Part shown: in pieces, positions 10,820 through 21,993 of the stretch
How the letters are laid out: every line of letters starts with the position of its first letter
How positions within the stretch are numbered: the first letter of the stretch is position 1
NCBI GenBank assembly: GCA_905250075.1
Contig: CAJNOP010000670.1
Coordinates: 30,209 to 94,208 of the forward strand
Direction: 5' to 3'
DNA length: 64,000 bases
Origin: Rotaria sp. Silwood1
Taxonomy: Eukaryota > Rotifera > Eurotatoria > Philodinida > Philodinidae
Notes under the pieces: model-generated
What the model saw: only the letters and a program-made list of their open reading frames with translations
Database searches by the model: none
Told to the model about the DNA's origin: nothing
Position numbers and translations under genes: made by a program

Positions 10820-12390
10820 TAAGATAGTTGTTCAATTGAAATATCAAACACGTACTTGAATAAGCAAAAAGATCGATTTTAAATCTTAAAATAACGAAAA
10901 AAGAAAACCGTAAATTTTACCAACATAAGAAATGTGTAGGTATGTATTTGAAAAACAAAAATCTACAAAGACAATACAGATTTGTACAATTATCAATAAC
11001 ACAAGTATTTTTTGATAATTACTTCTAGTATTTCTGTCATACTTAGTATTTGATTAAAACTGATCTCGTTCTGGAAAATAACACTAAATAAGACTTGTTT
11101 ACGATGTTGCGATGTACAGAATTAGAATAGTGACAAAAAATATCGATTCTTATTCATATAAGAATAAATAAGTAAAGAAGAAAGCGGCAATAACTATCAT
11201 TCTTCCATGTGACTGTACTTACCTTTTTAAATGAGCCAATATAGTAGAAAGTATGATAATATTTTAAAAATTACGCACTGATTGGCTATATGACGCATAC
11301 CTCACTGAAAAAAGAAGTGGTTGACTTTTGCCAATAACGCTGTGCGAATGTATGTATACAAAAAAATATTATAACGTGTATAAAATATGTGATCGAGATG
11401 CGTCATGCTATTGATTCTTTTCTGTTCGTGTGCAATATCAATCATTTGTTTTTTCTTTAGTCATTTTCCATTGTTATATGCATCGTAATTTTCTTCATAC
11501 GTATAACGATGCATCTTTGTGAGCATAATGTTTCTTCTGATAGTTTAAAGAAGTTAGTCGAAAGATTTCAAATTTGAGTAACTAATCATGTAGGAAGTGA
11601 GTAGAATTGATATGAATTATTTGGAACGAAGATGATTATTATTCATTTTCTAATTAACTTGTAATTTCAATATGTATTTGTGATAGCTGTCTACTTGCAG
11701 TTTCAACAATATCTAAACATGAACAACTTATTTTCGAGATATTAGCAAGAGAATACACTTGTAAATATGACAAGCTAATTCCTGCTGCTTTATTTAAGCG
11801 CGACCGTACTGTCCTCTCGTTGATCATGATTCTTTTTCTGTTCGATTGGTTTAAGATGTCTTAGTTCGTGATAAACGTCTATAATTTGACCAGCGAAACA
11901 ATTCTTGGATATCTATGTTCCAATCGTTGAACATGATCGACTAGATCGAGTTGAATTGATCAAATCTTTTTTGACTGCATTCATCATTTGACTCAATGTT
12001 TTACTGTTGTCATGGTACAATGAACTGATTTGCATTACAGTCGAATTGAAATACTTCGATCTCAACATATATATATATATATATATATATATGTTGACAT
12101 AAAAACACTATTTTGTACCATTGATAAACTGCTAAGACTAAATGTAGAACGATGTCAGACCTAATGATTAAGTAAAACATCGAAAGAACGAATAATGATT
12201 CTGACTAGGAAACAACTAGATAAGATGCATGCAAATATCCTTCCAAATAGAAGTAGATTCTAAGAATAATTTTTCTTATTTATTGTCATATCCTGATTCG
12301 ATGAATAACCAATTTTAATAATAACTTCTATATTGATAAAGTTTTAAGTAATAAATTATAAATACAAATATTCAACCAAAAAGCAATAGT
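10820..12390. other. Intergenic, no gene recognised
   Basis: AT-rich spacer upstream of ART-TPR 1. It holds the AT microsatellite at 12067-12092 and no coding or RNA signal that I can support. Confidence 0.4.
12067..12092. repeat. (AT)n microsatellite
   Basis: Thirteen AT dinucleotides, flanked by TCAAC and GTTGA so that the whole segment 12062-12097 is a perfect palindrome. Confidence 0.9.
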
Positions 12391-12950
12391 TTAAAATCTA
12401 AATTCTATAATTACTGAAAGATGATCAGTGATGCTTTTTTTAACATCTGGAACTTGATAACTTTTTAATAAAAATGTGTTCCAAGCTTTAGAATTCATCA
12501 TCATGTAATCAAATGTTTGACTTAACTTATTAGTTGAATATGTTAGGATACATTTATCATATGAAAATCTTAATCATCTGTCAATCAATAATAATCTATG
12601 AGTTTGATTGTTTGATAAATCGTTAAAATCACCGACAAGAATAAACGATTGTATCATAATCAGCATGCATGACACCGAAGAAGAGTCGATATTTATTGCT
12701 AATTTTTAAAGAAATAATGCCAATCGAATGTGTCTCACGCTCAATTTTTCCATGAAGATACTATTTTAATTCGTTATCATTGAATGAATGAATTAGATGA
12801 GTGAGATGAGCAATATTAGATTATTGATCGACGTGTGAACTTATCAACTTTCTATAAAACAACAAGATCTCGTTGTTCTTGTTCAATATTATGTACGACA
12901 TTAACAATGCTGCTCGACGTTTCACTACAACTGGCAATATTGAATGTCAT
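12391..12950 (-). pseudogene. Decayed EEP-family (DNase-I-like) gene
   Basis: On the minus strand the N-terminal block reads ILKIMTFNIASCSETSSSIV and ends NIEQEQRDLVVL at a stop. After about 170 unreadable bases the frame resumes with FVGDFNDLSNNQTH, then QTFDYMMMNSKAWNTF, and ends ITDHLSVIIEFRF before a TAA at 12391. These are hallmark blocks of the endonuclease/exonuclease/phosphatase fold: the TFNI start, the catalytic GDFN and the TDHLSV histidine motif. An in-frame TGA follows GDFNDLSNNQTHRLLLIDR, and the catalytic Glu block (LQE) is lost at the first stop. The gene is therefore broken. It could once have been a host EEP enzyme or part of a retroelement; nothing nearby suggests a reverse transcriptase. 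Confidence 0.65.
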
Positions 12951-15259
12951 TATTTTAAGATTAAGTATACCAAAGAATGAAATGAATGCACTTGAATTTA
13001 ATATTGTATTTTGAAATACTATTTTTACCTATCGTTATCATTGAATTATTATACGAAATTATTATTCTTTGTGTCATTGACTTTTTGTCCTTGAAGCAAT
13101 GGTCTCAAAATAGACGAGTCTCAAAATCTAATAAACAAATATTTGTAGGCTCATTTCTTTTTCATTGAGACTTTGACAATAATACGGCTGTTCATACTTA
13201 CTCTGAGTCGAATATTATGAGTACAAAGAACAATAAAATCAATGAAATAAGCATTATTTCAATCGTGATATACGTACAAGAAAAGAGTATACGTATCTTC
13301 TTCTTTTTCATCATCATTTAACCTGTTACCTTAATTGGATTAAACAGAAAGGCAAATCACATTTAGAACAAAAATTTAATATATCATTAGGAAAAAAATG
13401 ATACACACATATTTAAAAGAATGCTTATTTACTCTTGATATTTTGTTTTTTGGTCATTTACATATGTCATTCATTCTTTTGATGTTTGATATCGAGTATT
13501 GCTTAATGAGTGTTCAAAACAGATTTACTGTAAATTTGATATGGACTTCAGACTAGTTGTTTAATCTCAAATGCTTCAAATTTGATCTGAACAACACCAA
13601 TGTATTATGCCCATTTTTTTATGTTCGCTACATCTATTTTTGATTTTATAAGAAAATAAATCTAAAGCAAAAAATATATCTTATAAGACAATAAAAATCT
13701 GATTCTTAAATTTTGTTCTTTACAATTCCAATGATTTCATTTATTGTATAGAAAATTTAACTGTCGAAAATCTGGATTTGCTATAGTTCTTCTTTTTTTT
13801 TTTTGAAATTCATATCTTACATCACTACGACTATCTTAATCGAAAATCTTTTTTTTTTTGGGATGCAAGGCTTGGAATCATTTGTGCAATGCAGGTGACA
13901 GTTGACAAGCGTTCTTCTCATAATTAAAGAATGACTATACAAAATAATGAACATTTATAAGATTTCATTTTATTATATCCTAGCAATCGAATATATTATA
14001 TATGCTTTCTTGAGTCGTCTAGAGATTTGATAAAGTTTACGAAATAAATCTAAAATTTTCGAATCATCGAATTATATTGTAAATGTCTGATAGAGAAATC
14101 AATGCGCTAATACTTCTGTAGAAAAAATATTGCAGAAAAAAATAAGATGATTTTCTTTTATTTATATTAATTATAATCGATTAAGGATGTGAGTAAATGT
14201 CGGTAGCAGTATTTTCTCTTCAATTACATATCTACAACCACATCGTTTTTTCCGTTTAAATAACTATCGACGTATGATTTCAATAAAAAAGTATATCGAT
14301 CCGATGAAACTGTTTCTAGAAAAATAAAACCCGAAAAGTATTTGGAAAATATTCAAGAAAAGATATATTCTTCGCTCTTTGAAAATCAACAGTATGCACC
14401 ATCCACAAATTGAAAATTCAAAGTACTGTATAATTATGGTATCTTGAATCGTTCGAACACACAAAACCAAAGAAAGAGTTAAGAAGATCAATCCATACAA
14501 TCCAATTTAAGAACATTCAAGCAGTAAATTTTACTTCATTTTCTTGAGTTCTTTCGATTTCGAAACATTTAAAGCATTCTCGAATGAAAGAGCTTGAAAC
14601 ACACTGACACACAATCTCTTCGACAGGATTATAAAGGCAAGCATATACAATCCTGATATATGTATTGCAAAAATTGTATCCCATTGAGTTTTTGAATATT
14701 CAATTCCTGGGCGATGAGTATATCTCATATTGTTATTACTATCTGTTGAAATAGTTGTAAATTTCGATTTTTTTTTTCTGAGTATTCTTCGATCTTTATC
14801 TAAATTAATCCATATATTGTTGATAAGACATGTATTTAAATTTCATAAAATCATAAAACAATTTTTATTGTAAAAAAGAAAATATTATTTTTGAAAACTT
14901 AATAATTAAAAATTCTTCTAGCACACAGATTAATTTTGTTTTAACTTATTTTTTCCCTTTCTAGATATCAACAATCAAACAATAATCGACATCAATGCAT
15001 TAAATGTTACTTTTAACAATCATTTAATATCCTCAAGTACAAACTGACAATCACATGCATCTGGATAATAACAATCAAACACAAAACAGTTCGTTATATT
15101 ATAAAAATTTACCATCGATTTATTATCAAATTTTTGTATCAATCAGTAGTTCACAATTTTTTTCAAGATAATTGAATATGAGAATGTTACTCATTCACAT
15201 AATGCTGATTCCTGTTGAAAAGTGAATTGTAATTTCAACAAACCCTTATTCGTACTATT
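12951..15259. other. Intergenic; hydrophobic minus-strand frames only
   Basis: Two adjacent minus-strand frames at 14264-14500 and 14531-14728 are rich in hydrophobic residues and could be shreds of a membrane protein, but they show no motif and no clear splicing. Poly-T runs occur near 13790 and 13850. No RNA gene seen. Confidence 0.35.
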
Positions 15260-15839
15260 ATTAATGTCCATTTCAGAGTTAAATGGCCGTGAGCATTTTT
15301 TGAATGGCTTTTGATAGGAACGAGATAGAAATCTCCGATTTTCACCGTTGGAAAGAGCAGATGAAGACGCATTGAATTATATATAGAAAGATTTTTCTAA
15401 CTACTTTCCTATATGTTTAGTCAAAAGTTTTCAAAGAATTGATTTTTTTCTCCTACGTTAAAAAAAGTGACTTTTCTATCAAAATACTACAAAAATTTAC
15501 ATTCTTCGATTATTTTGTTGACAAAAATGAGATGGTGAATTGTGCTCCGATGATTTGGATATCATACTGGTAGTAGTTAGGAACAGCATCTTGATATAGT
15601 TATTCTAGGGCACTCCTGAAAATCAATAAATTAATATCGTGGTCATGAGAAACATGCTGTTTTTCTTGAAGTTTTATCTACAACCTATAGAAAAATAGTT
15701 AGAAAAATCTTTCTCTATATAATTCGATGCGTCTTCATCTACTGTTTCCAACAGTGAAAATCGGAGATTTCTATCTCGTTTCTATCATAAGTTATTCAAA
15801 AAATGCTCATGTCCATTTTACTCTGAAATGGACATTAAT
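15260..15839. mobile_element. Foldback element, family B copy 1
   Basis: A palindrome of about 580 bp centred near 15549. The left end is TTAATGTCCATTTCAGAG and the right end is its complement CTCTGAAATGGACATTAA. The arms continue through ATAGAAATCTCCGATTTTCA, GATGAAGACGCAT and AGAAAGATTTTTCTAACTA and their mirror images for about 170 bases. The middle 200 bases are less symmetric. No reading frame is present, so it would be non-autonomous. The same arms recur at 59709-62396. Confidence 0.75.
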
Positions 15840-16513
15840 TTAGTTTCATTCTTTAAATTATATCTATTTGATAGTAAATGTCAACAATTAATCATGAAAA
15901 AAATATGTCTCAAAACTTATTAGAAATGTACTTCGTTCATTTTGATGCATCTCAGCGACTTGTACTAGCCAAAAAGACCAAATTAGCTCTAGCTGTGAAT
16001 AAATACTGAAAGAGTTTTCTTCTTGATTAATTTGATTTGACATAGAAAATAAATATGCTTTGCAATTGCTTATAGTTGACTAATTAAAATTCATAAACGT
16101 TATCGCCTTATATCGATACTAGTGACAAAAAAAAAACATGTGATATGAGATGGCTACACCACTAGTCATATTCATGTCGAACACAAAAATTGAAACAATC
16201 TTTTAAAAAATATATTTTTCGATTAAAATAATATTCTATAATTTTATTAGTCTAATTATTTTCAAAAAAATCAAAATTGTATAGAAATTATTTAATATTT
16301 TTATTTTATTTTTTCGCTTGTCGTCATCATACATTCAAAACTAAATATTATTGGATGATTCAATACCAATAAAAATCGATATGACGATGATCAGCTGTAA
16401 GAACAATCATTTATTCATGGACAAATGTGATTGCAAATGTATTACATATATATATATAGAACGATTCATCTAAGTTTTGTTTTTCATTGTAGCCTTTATT
16501 ATAGAGAATAATA

Positions 16514-19426
16514 ATGACACAAACTTGGGCTGAATTATTACGTGTTGCTGATAAAAATAGTCGATCTGCTGCTCAAGAAGTAAGAAAAATAAAATATAAT
16601 TTTGTTAAAAATTAATGAATTACAAAAAAAAAAACAAATATTTTCATTGAATAGCTTGAAGAACAACGTCGAAAACGTGAAAAATTAAATCAACAAGCTG
16701 ATAAATCTCGACCAGTTAATGATGCAGCAATTAAAATGATTCTTGAACGACGACGTCAAGCACAAGAACAAGAAAAATTAGCTGGTTAGATTTTAATTTT
16801 TCAAGAAAAATAAAAAAAAAAACAAACTTTTCATTTTATTTTTAGAAGAACAACGTTTAAAAAGAGCTAATGAATTAAAAAAACAACAAAAAGCAATACT
16901 TCAATCAAAAACACAACAACAACAACAAAAACTTACACAACCAAAACCATCTATCAATGCACCTATTAAACCATCAAATGATGTTAAAAAAGATGCACCA
17001 ATTGTTTCTTTTGATGATCTTATGCGTTATGCATCACTCAAAGCTAATAAACAACCAATACCAAAAGAATTAGCTCATGTTGTTAAATCACTTCGTACAA
17101 ATAACTCACAAAAATCATCATCCAATTCTATTAATTCAACATCATCGAAAAATATTGTTTCTACATCTAAATCATTACAAACTATAACTAATCGTAAAAA
17201 TCCTATATCTTCAAAAACAACAACAACAACAACAGTAACAAAAACCAGTACAGCAACTAAACCATCTATAACATCAAAATCTAATAAAAATCAACCAAAA
17301 TCGAATACATTAAGTTCATCATCGAACAATATAAAACCATCGATCAAGCCTACATCATCAACAAATGTACAAAAACCAATACAAAATCAAACAGTGAATG
17401 GACAAAAAAATACACAAAATCAAATGTTCAAAGTACAAAGACTGCCAACAAATGGTCAACGACCAACATCATCAAACCAAACAACAAATGGCCAAAGACC
17501 AATACCTTCCAATCAAATAACAAATAGCCAAAGACCAAAACTACCAACTCAGATGACAAATGGTCAAAGATCAAGATTACCAAATCCAACAGTAAATGGA
17601 CAAAGACTAATACCACCAAAACGAATGATGAATGGACAAAGACCACCAATGTTACCATGTGAGTTGTAAAAAAAAAATATCTAATCAAATTGTTTATATC
17701 CGTTAGCTTTTCTCATTGAAATAATAAAGAAAGTCATATGCTCACTAATCTTGAATATTTCATTACTTTTTAACATAAAGATAAATACTATTAAAATTTA
17801 GTATCTTTCTTTCGTACTTTTGATCTATCATGTAGATTCTACTGTTGTAAATTTAATAATTATAAATGTTTTTTTCACTTGATTACTAATTAATTTGTTT
17901 GTTTTATTTAGCTCGAAAACGTCCTATTCTCGATACGGATGATGAAGAAGATGATGAAGGTAAAATTATGAGTAATTATATTTGTAGAATACAAATCAGA
18001 CTTTTTTTTAGTCGACAATATCTGTAATTTGAAATGACAATGCTATTTCGAAGATTGAGCTTTCTTTTTTCGTATGAGAATAAATAAAGTCTACTCTATT
18101 TTTGGTTCTTATATTGAAATATTAAGTTAAATAAATCGATTAGAAACAATGCTTAGCGATAGTTCTATAGATATTATCTATTTCTTCTTTTCAATAATTA
18201 AGTCAAGTTAATCAAAGATAAGATAAACATGTATTAATATGATTTGATATTATTTACTCGAAATATAAAAACAATAGCAAACTTCATCAAGTATTTTTAC
18301 TATTGTTTTTTTTTTCTCTTTCTTTAAACTATACACGATTAGTCTATTGTCTTTTTTATATCTTAATATCGGTTTTTTTTCTTTCTATACGTTATAATAT
18401 AGAACAAATGTTGCTCATAAGAAAATGTACTTTGAATCATTCATTTTGTTGAGTTGTGATTCTACACAATTAATGCAATTTCTCATTCACATTCAGAATT
18501 TTGTTTTTTGAGAAATCAAAACAATTAGAAAAGTAAAGATTATGTATCTGTATAAAATCAGAAAAAATATGATGTTTATAGGATAAGCATAATGTATAGT
18601 TAAGAAACACATAGTGAAGATAAGAGAGTTAGAGTCCATCGAGTCGAAAATTTTCGATATCATACAATGAAAATTTTTAATCGGAATAGAAGAATTGTTT
18701 TTAAGATATAAAATGATTCGTTTTATTAGATAATTAGAATATCTTACACTTTATTGAGAAATAATCATGTAAAATGTACACTGAAAAATACTACCATGCT
18801 TTCTCACATAATAAAGATTGTTATTTTTTCTGGAATCAAAAATAAATGTCCATCGTGCAGAATAAAGAGATATTCATCATTGAATAGTTCACTCGTAGAA
18901 GAAGAAAAAACTGGAAATTCTAGCATTTTCAATTGATGTTAGATATTTAACAATGAGATTTAAAATATAAAATTCAAGATTTTTTGTTTTTGTTTTTTTT
19001 TATAGACATGCGTGATTTTATTGTGGATGATGACAATGATGAATCTGATTATGAAAGAGAACTTCAAGAAACTTTAAAGAAAAATTTTGGTTTTGATAAA
19101 AATAAGTAAGTAAATGTTTTTTTAATAACAAATATTTATATTAAAATTATCTTTTAAGATATCATGGAAGATTTTTACTTGATGATGATGATGAAGATGA
19201 TTTAAGAAATATGGAATCATCATTTGATCGAATAGAAAAAGAAGAAGAATACAGGTATATTAAAAAAACAAAAAAAACAAAGAAAATTTTTTTTTAAAAA
19301 AAAAATTGTTTTATTAATTTTAGTCGACGACAAGGTCTTCAAGAAGATATTGAAGATATTTTACGTGAAGAAGCTGAAAAAAAGAGACGTGCACAAATAA
19401 AAAAACGTCCTAAAACAGCTGCATAA
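16514..19426 (+). CDS. SPT2 histone chaperone homologue
   Basis: Seven exons: 16514-16579, 16655-16784, 16846-17658, 17912-17959, 19006-19105, 19159-19254, 19324-19426. Splice phases all agree and give 451 residues. SPT2 proteins bind histone H3-H4 in chromatin during transcription. The diagnostic C-terminal domain is clear: acidic DTDDEEDDED, then YERELQETLKKNFGFD, KYHGRFLLDDDDEDDL, MESSFDRIEKEEEYSRRQG and a basic KKRRAQIKKRPKTAA tail. The N-terminus (MTQTWAELLRVADKNS, then EEQRRKREKLNQQ) is a charged coiled coil, also typical. The middle is disordered, Ser/Thr/Asn/Lys-rich, with six or so tandem NGQRP-type units at about 310-380. Intron 4 is 1046 bp, the others 53-253 bp. The DsbA-like gene follows 318 bases downstream on the same strand. 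Confidence 0.88.
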
Positions 19427-19744
19427 AACAAAAAAAGAAACATTTCGATGTTCTTTTCTTTTCTTTTGTTGCGTATATTTCTAATATTTATTGTTCTATA
19501 TGTAATTGACCGTACGCATAGTATGATTATTTATTATTCTTATATTTTCCACAATCAGCTTGTCTTATATTTGTTTATATTTTATTGTTGAATAACAATA
19601 GAACACATCATGTTTTTTTTTCTGCTGATCTTGCTTTTGTTTGAAAAATCAAAGCAATATAGAATGACAGGGTGACACAAATTAGTTTATCGACTGTTTC
19701 TTTTCTTTTTCTGTTTCTTTTTTTTTTTGTTTCTTTATTCAAGA

Positions 19745-20413
19745 ATGTTTCCAATAAGGTTTATTCGTTCATATACAACTGGAAAAACACGTGAAATAAT
19801 AAAATTTTATTATGATTTTAAATCACCATATACTTATTTAGCATTAGAACCAGCATTACAATTAGAAAAAGAATATCCTATTCAATTACGTTTTATTCCA
19901 TGGGCATTTCGAGCTGAAGAATCTTTTGGTGGAAAACTTGAAGAACGAAATAAACTTAATTGGAATAAAGTTCGATATTTATATTTGGATTGTCGACGTT
20001 TTGCTAATGAACGTAGTATGATTATTCGTGGACCAGAACGTTTATTTGATTCTCGTCTTTCATTAATTGGTGGTTTATATGCTGATAAACATAATTTTTT
20101 TCATAGATATGCTCAACGTACATTTGAACTTTTTTTTAAACGTCAATTAAATATTGAAGATCTTAATGTAATAACTAAACTTCTTTATGAAACATCAAAT
20201 AAAAATATATCATTTGAAAAATTTTCACAAGATTTTCAAACTTATGCTATGAATCAAGGACAACAAGATTATTTAAATGCACAAAATGAAGCTGATGAAG
20301 ATCATATATTTGGTGTACCAACATTTATTGTACGTGATGAACCATTTTGGGGAAATGATAGAATTTCATGGATTAAAAAAAAATTAGATTCACTTAAATT
20401 ACATGACAAATAA
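19745..20413 (+). CDS. DsbA-like thioredoxin-fold protein (HCCA isomerase / GST kappa family)
   Basis: A single-exon 222-residue protein starting at the first ATG (MFPIRFIRSYTTGK). Family hallmarks are IIKFYYDFKSPYTYLALEPA, containing the Ser of the glutathione site, RFIPWAFRAEES, and near the end DHIFGVPTFIVRDEPFWGND, including the cis-Pro loop. The family includes mitochondrial/peroxisomal GST kappa and bacterial 2-hydroxychromene-2-carboxylate isomerase, which are glutathione-dependent. The length (about 220) is typical. No CxxC pair is present, so it is not a disulfide oxidase of DsbA type. The basic, Arg-rich first 16 residues ending in SYTTGK could be a mitochondrial presequence (inference). 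Downstream sequence is AT-rich. Confidence 0.85.
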   Translation: MFPIRFIRSYTTGKTREIIKFYYDFKSPYTYLALEPALQLEKEYPIQLRFIPWAFRAEESFGGKLEERNKLNWNKVRYLYLDCRRFANERSMIIRGPERLFDSRLSLIGGLYADKHNFFHRYAQRTFELFFKRQLNIEDLNVITKLLYETSNKNISFEKFSQDFQTYAMNQGQQDYLNAQNEADEDHIFGVPTFIVRDEPFWGNDRISWIKKKLDSLKLHDK

Positions 20414-21319
20414 TTATTATCACAAAAATATTTTTCAAATTAAATAATTATAACAACTTCTAAAATTTTGATTTTATTTATTATTTGACTTAATCAATTC
20501 ATTGAATTTTATATAATTAACTAGTATAGTTGTGTATTTTCATATAGGATAAATAATAAAAAAAAAAAACAAATTTTACGAAGATTTCAATTCATATATA
20601 TTATAATACTTGAAGAAAAATAAATGTTTTTTTTTTTGCAAGTGTATCCATCAAACATAGTGATGAAGTTTGTCAGTGAAAGTGTCTTTTTTTTGTAAGA
20701 CTTCATCCTTGCCACTTATTATTATTACTGAGGTGTCTATCGTTCAAGTATATTGATAAAAAAAGAAAAATATTACACATCGATTTCGAATCCAATTGAG
20801 TTTTTTCTTTTCTCAACTATGGGAAAGTTTGTTTAAAATTCGTTCAATTAAAACAAATGTTCATACACACTTCATATCTATTCAGATCAAATAAAAACAC
20901 ATATGTGAAGCCGCTGATAATATAAAAACCATGTTGAAACATTTTTTCTTTTTTTAAATAATTTTTCTCATCAATAATAATTAACAAGAAATAAGAGAGA
21001 TACTATTCGAAATAAGTTCTATCGTGTGATGTTTTTCTTCTCTAGAACTCATAGATCACTACTTATGAATATGTAAACATACATAGACAAGGTTTCTTTT
21101 GGTATAAAATAAACATCTATCTTTTGTACGCGTGTCTTCTCGTTCGTAGAAAAAAAAAACGATTATCGAACAGTGACCAATCACTTTTTTTTTTTCGTCT
21201 GTACTCTCTCTCTCTCTCTCGTTTTCTTTCTCTATATTTATTTAAAACAAACAAAAAAACGAATTTCTTCATTTGACCATTGACATATTCTTGTCAAATA
21301 CATTTGAAATTTAAAAATT
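20414..21319. other. Spacer with pyrimidine tract, probable bHLH gene 5' region
   Basis: No gene seen. A CT-rich tract with CTCTCTCTCTCTCTC lies near 21206-21220, about 100 bases before the bHLH start codon, possibly in the promoter or leader. Confidence 0.35.
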
Positions 21320-21993
21320 ATGATGTTAATGTATGATTATAATGATCTAGCAGAAGAAAATTCAAGAAAAGTAAGTTTATTATTTTAATTTTATACAATT
21401 TTTTGAACACTTTTCTTTGTGATGATTATTTAGTTTGTTAAAACATGTGTTGAAAAAAAACGACGTGATCGTATTAATAAAAGTCTTGATGAATTAAAAG
21501 ATCTTATAGCAATAACTAATGATGTAAAAAAAATTTTTTTTTTTTTTTTTATCTTAAATATATTTATAATATTATGTGTTTATTTGTTGTTTTTTTTTCA
21601 TTTCATTTACTTTAGAAAGTACGTTATCAAAAATTAGAAAAAGCTGAAATACTTGAAATGACTGTAACATATGTTCGAAATTTAAAACAACGAATGAATA
21701 ATTCAATAGAAAATTATGAAAATGGTTATAAACAATGTTCAGAAGAAATATGGAAATTAATACATTCATTACCAAATATTTATCCTGAACAACGTCAATG
21801 TTTAGCTAATTGTTGTCGACAAATGTGGATAAATCGTCGATTAATATATTATCATCCTTATCAACAACAAATAATTGAACCAAACTGTCTTCAAATTATT
21901 ATTAATGATTCATGTTCATCATCATCAACATCAAGTATATCATCAAATTCTACAAGTCCATCATCATCAAAACTTTGGAAACCATATATATAA
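21320..21993 (+). CDS. Hairy/E(spl)-like bHLH transcription repressor
   Basis: Three exons (21320-21370, 21434-21523, 21616-21993), all junctions phase 0, 172 residues. The basic region and helix 1 read KTCVEKKRRDRINKSLDELK; after the loop, helix 2 reads KLEKAEILEMTVTYVRNLKQ. The KAEILEMTV block is characteristic of the Hes/Hey group. An Orange-like helix follows (YENGYKQCSEEIWKLIHSLP). The C-terminus is Ser-rich and ends KLWKPYI, a variant of the WRPW/WRPY tetrapeptide that recruits Groucho/TLE co-repressors. Such proteins bind E- or N-box DNA and often act downstream of Notch. The proline usual in the basic region of Hes proteins is absent. Introns of 63 and 92 bp interrupt the bHLH, as in many animal Hes genes. 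Confidence 0.88.

Noticed and set aside
14264..14728. Two hydrophobic minus-strand frames as a membrane protein gene
   Set aside because: No motif, different frames, no supported splice sites, and one needs a non-ATG start. Composition alone does not support a gene in such AT-rich DNA.
17428..17688. Minus-strand frame rich in Val/Leu/Phe opposite SPT2 exon 3
   Set aside because: It is the shadow of the NGQRP coding repeats of SPT2 on the other strand.
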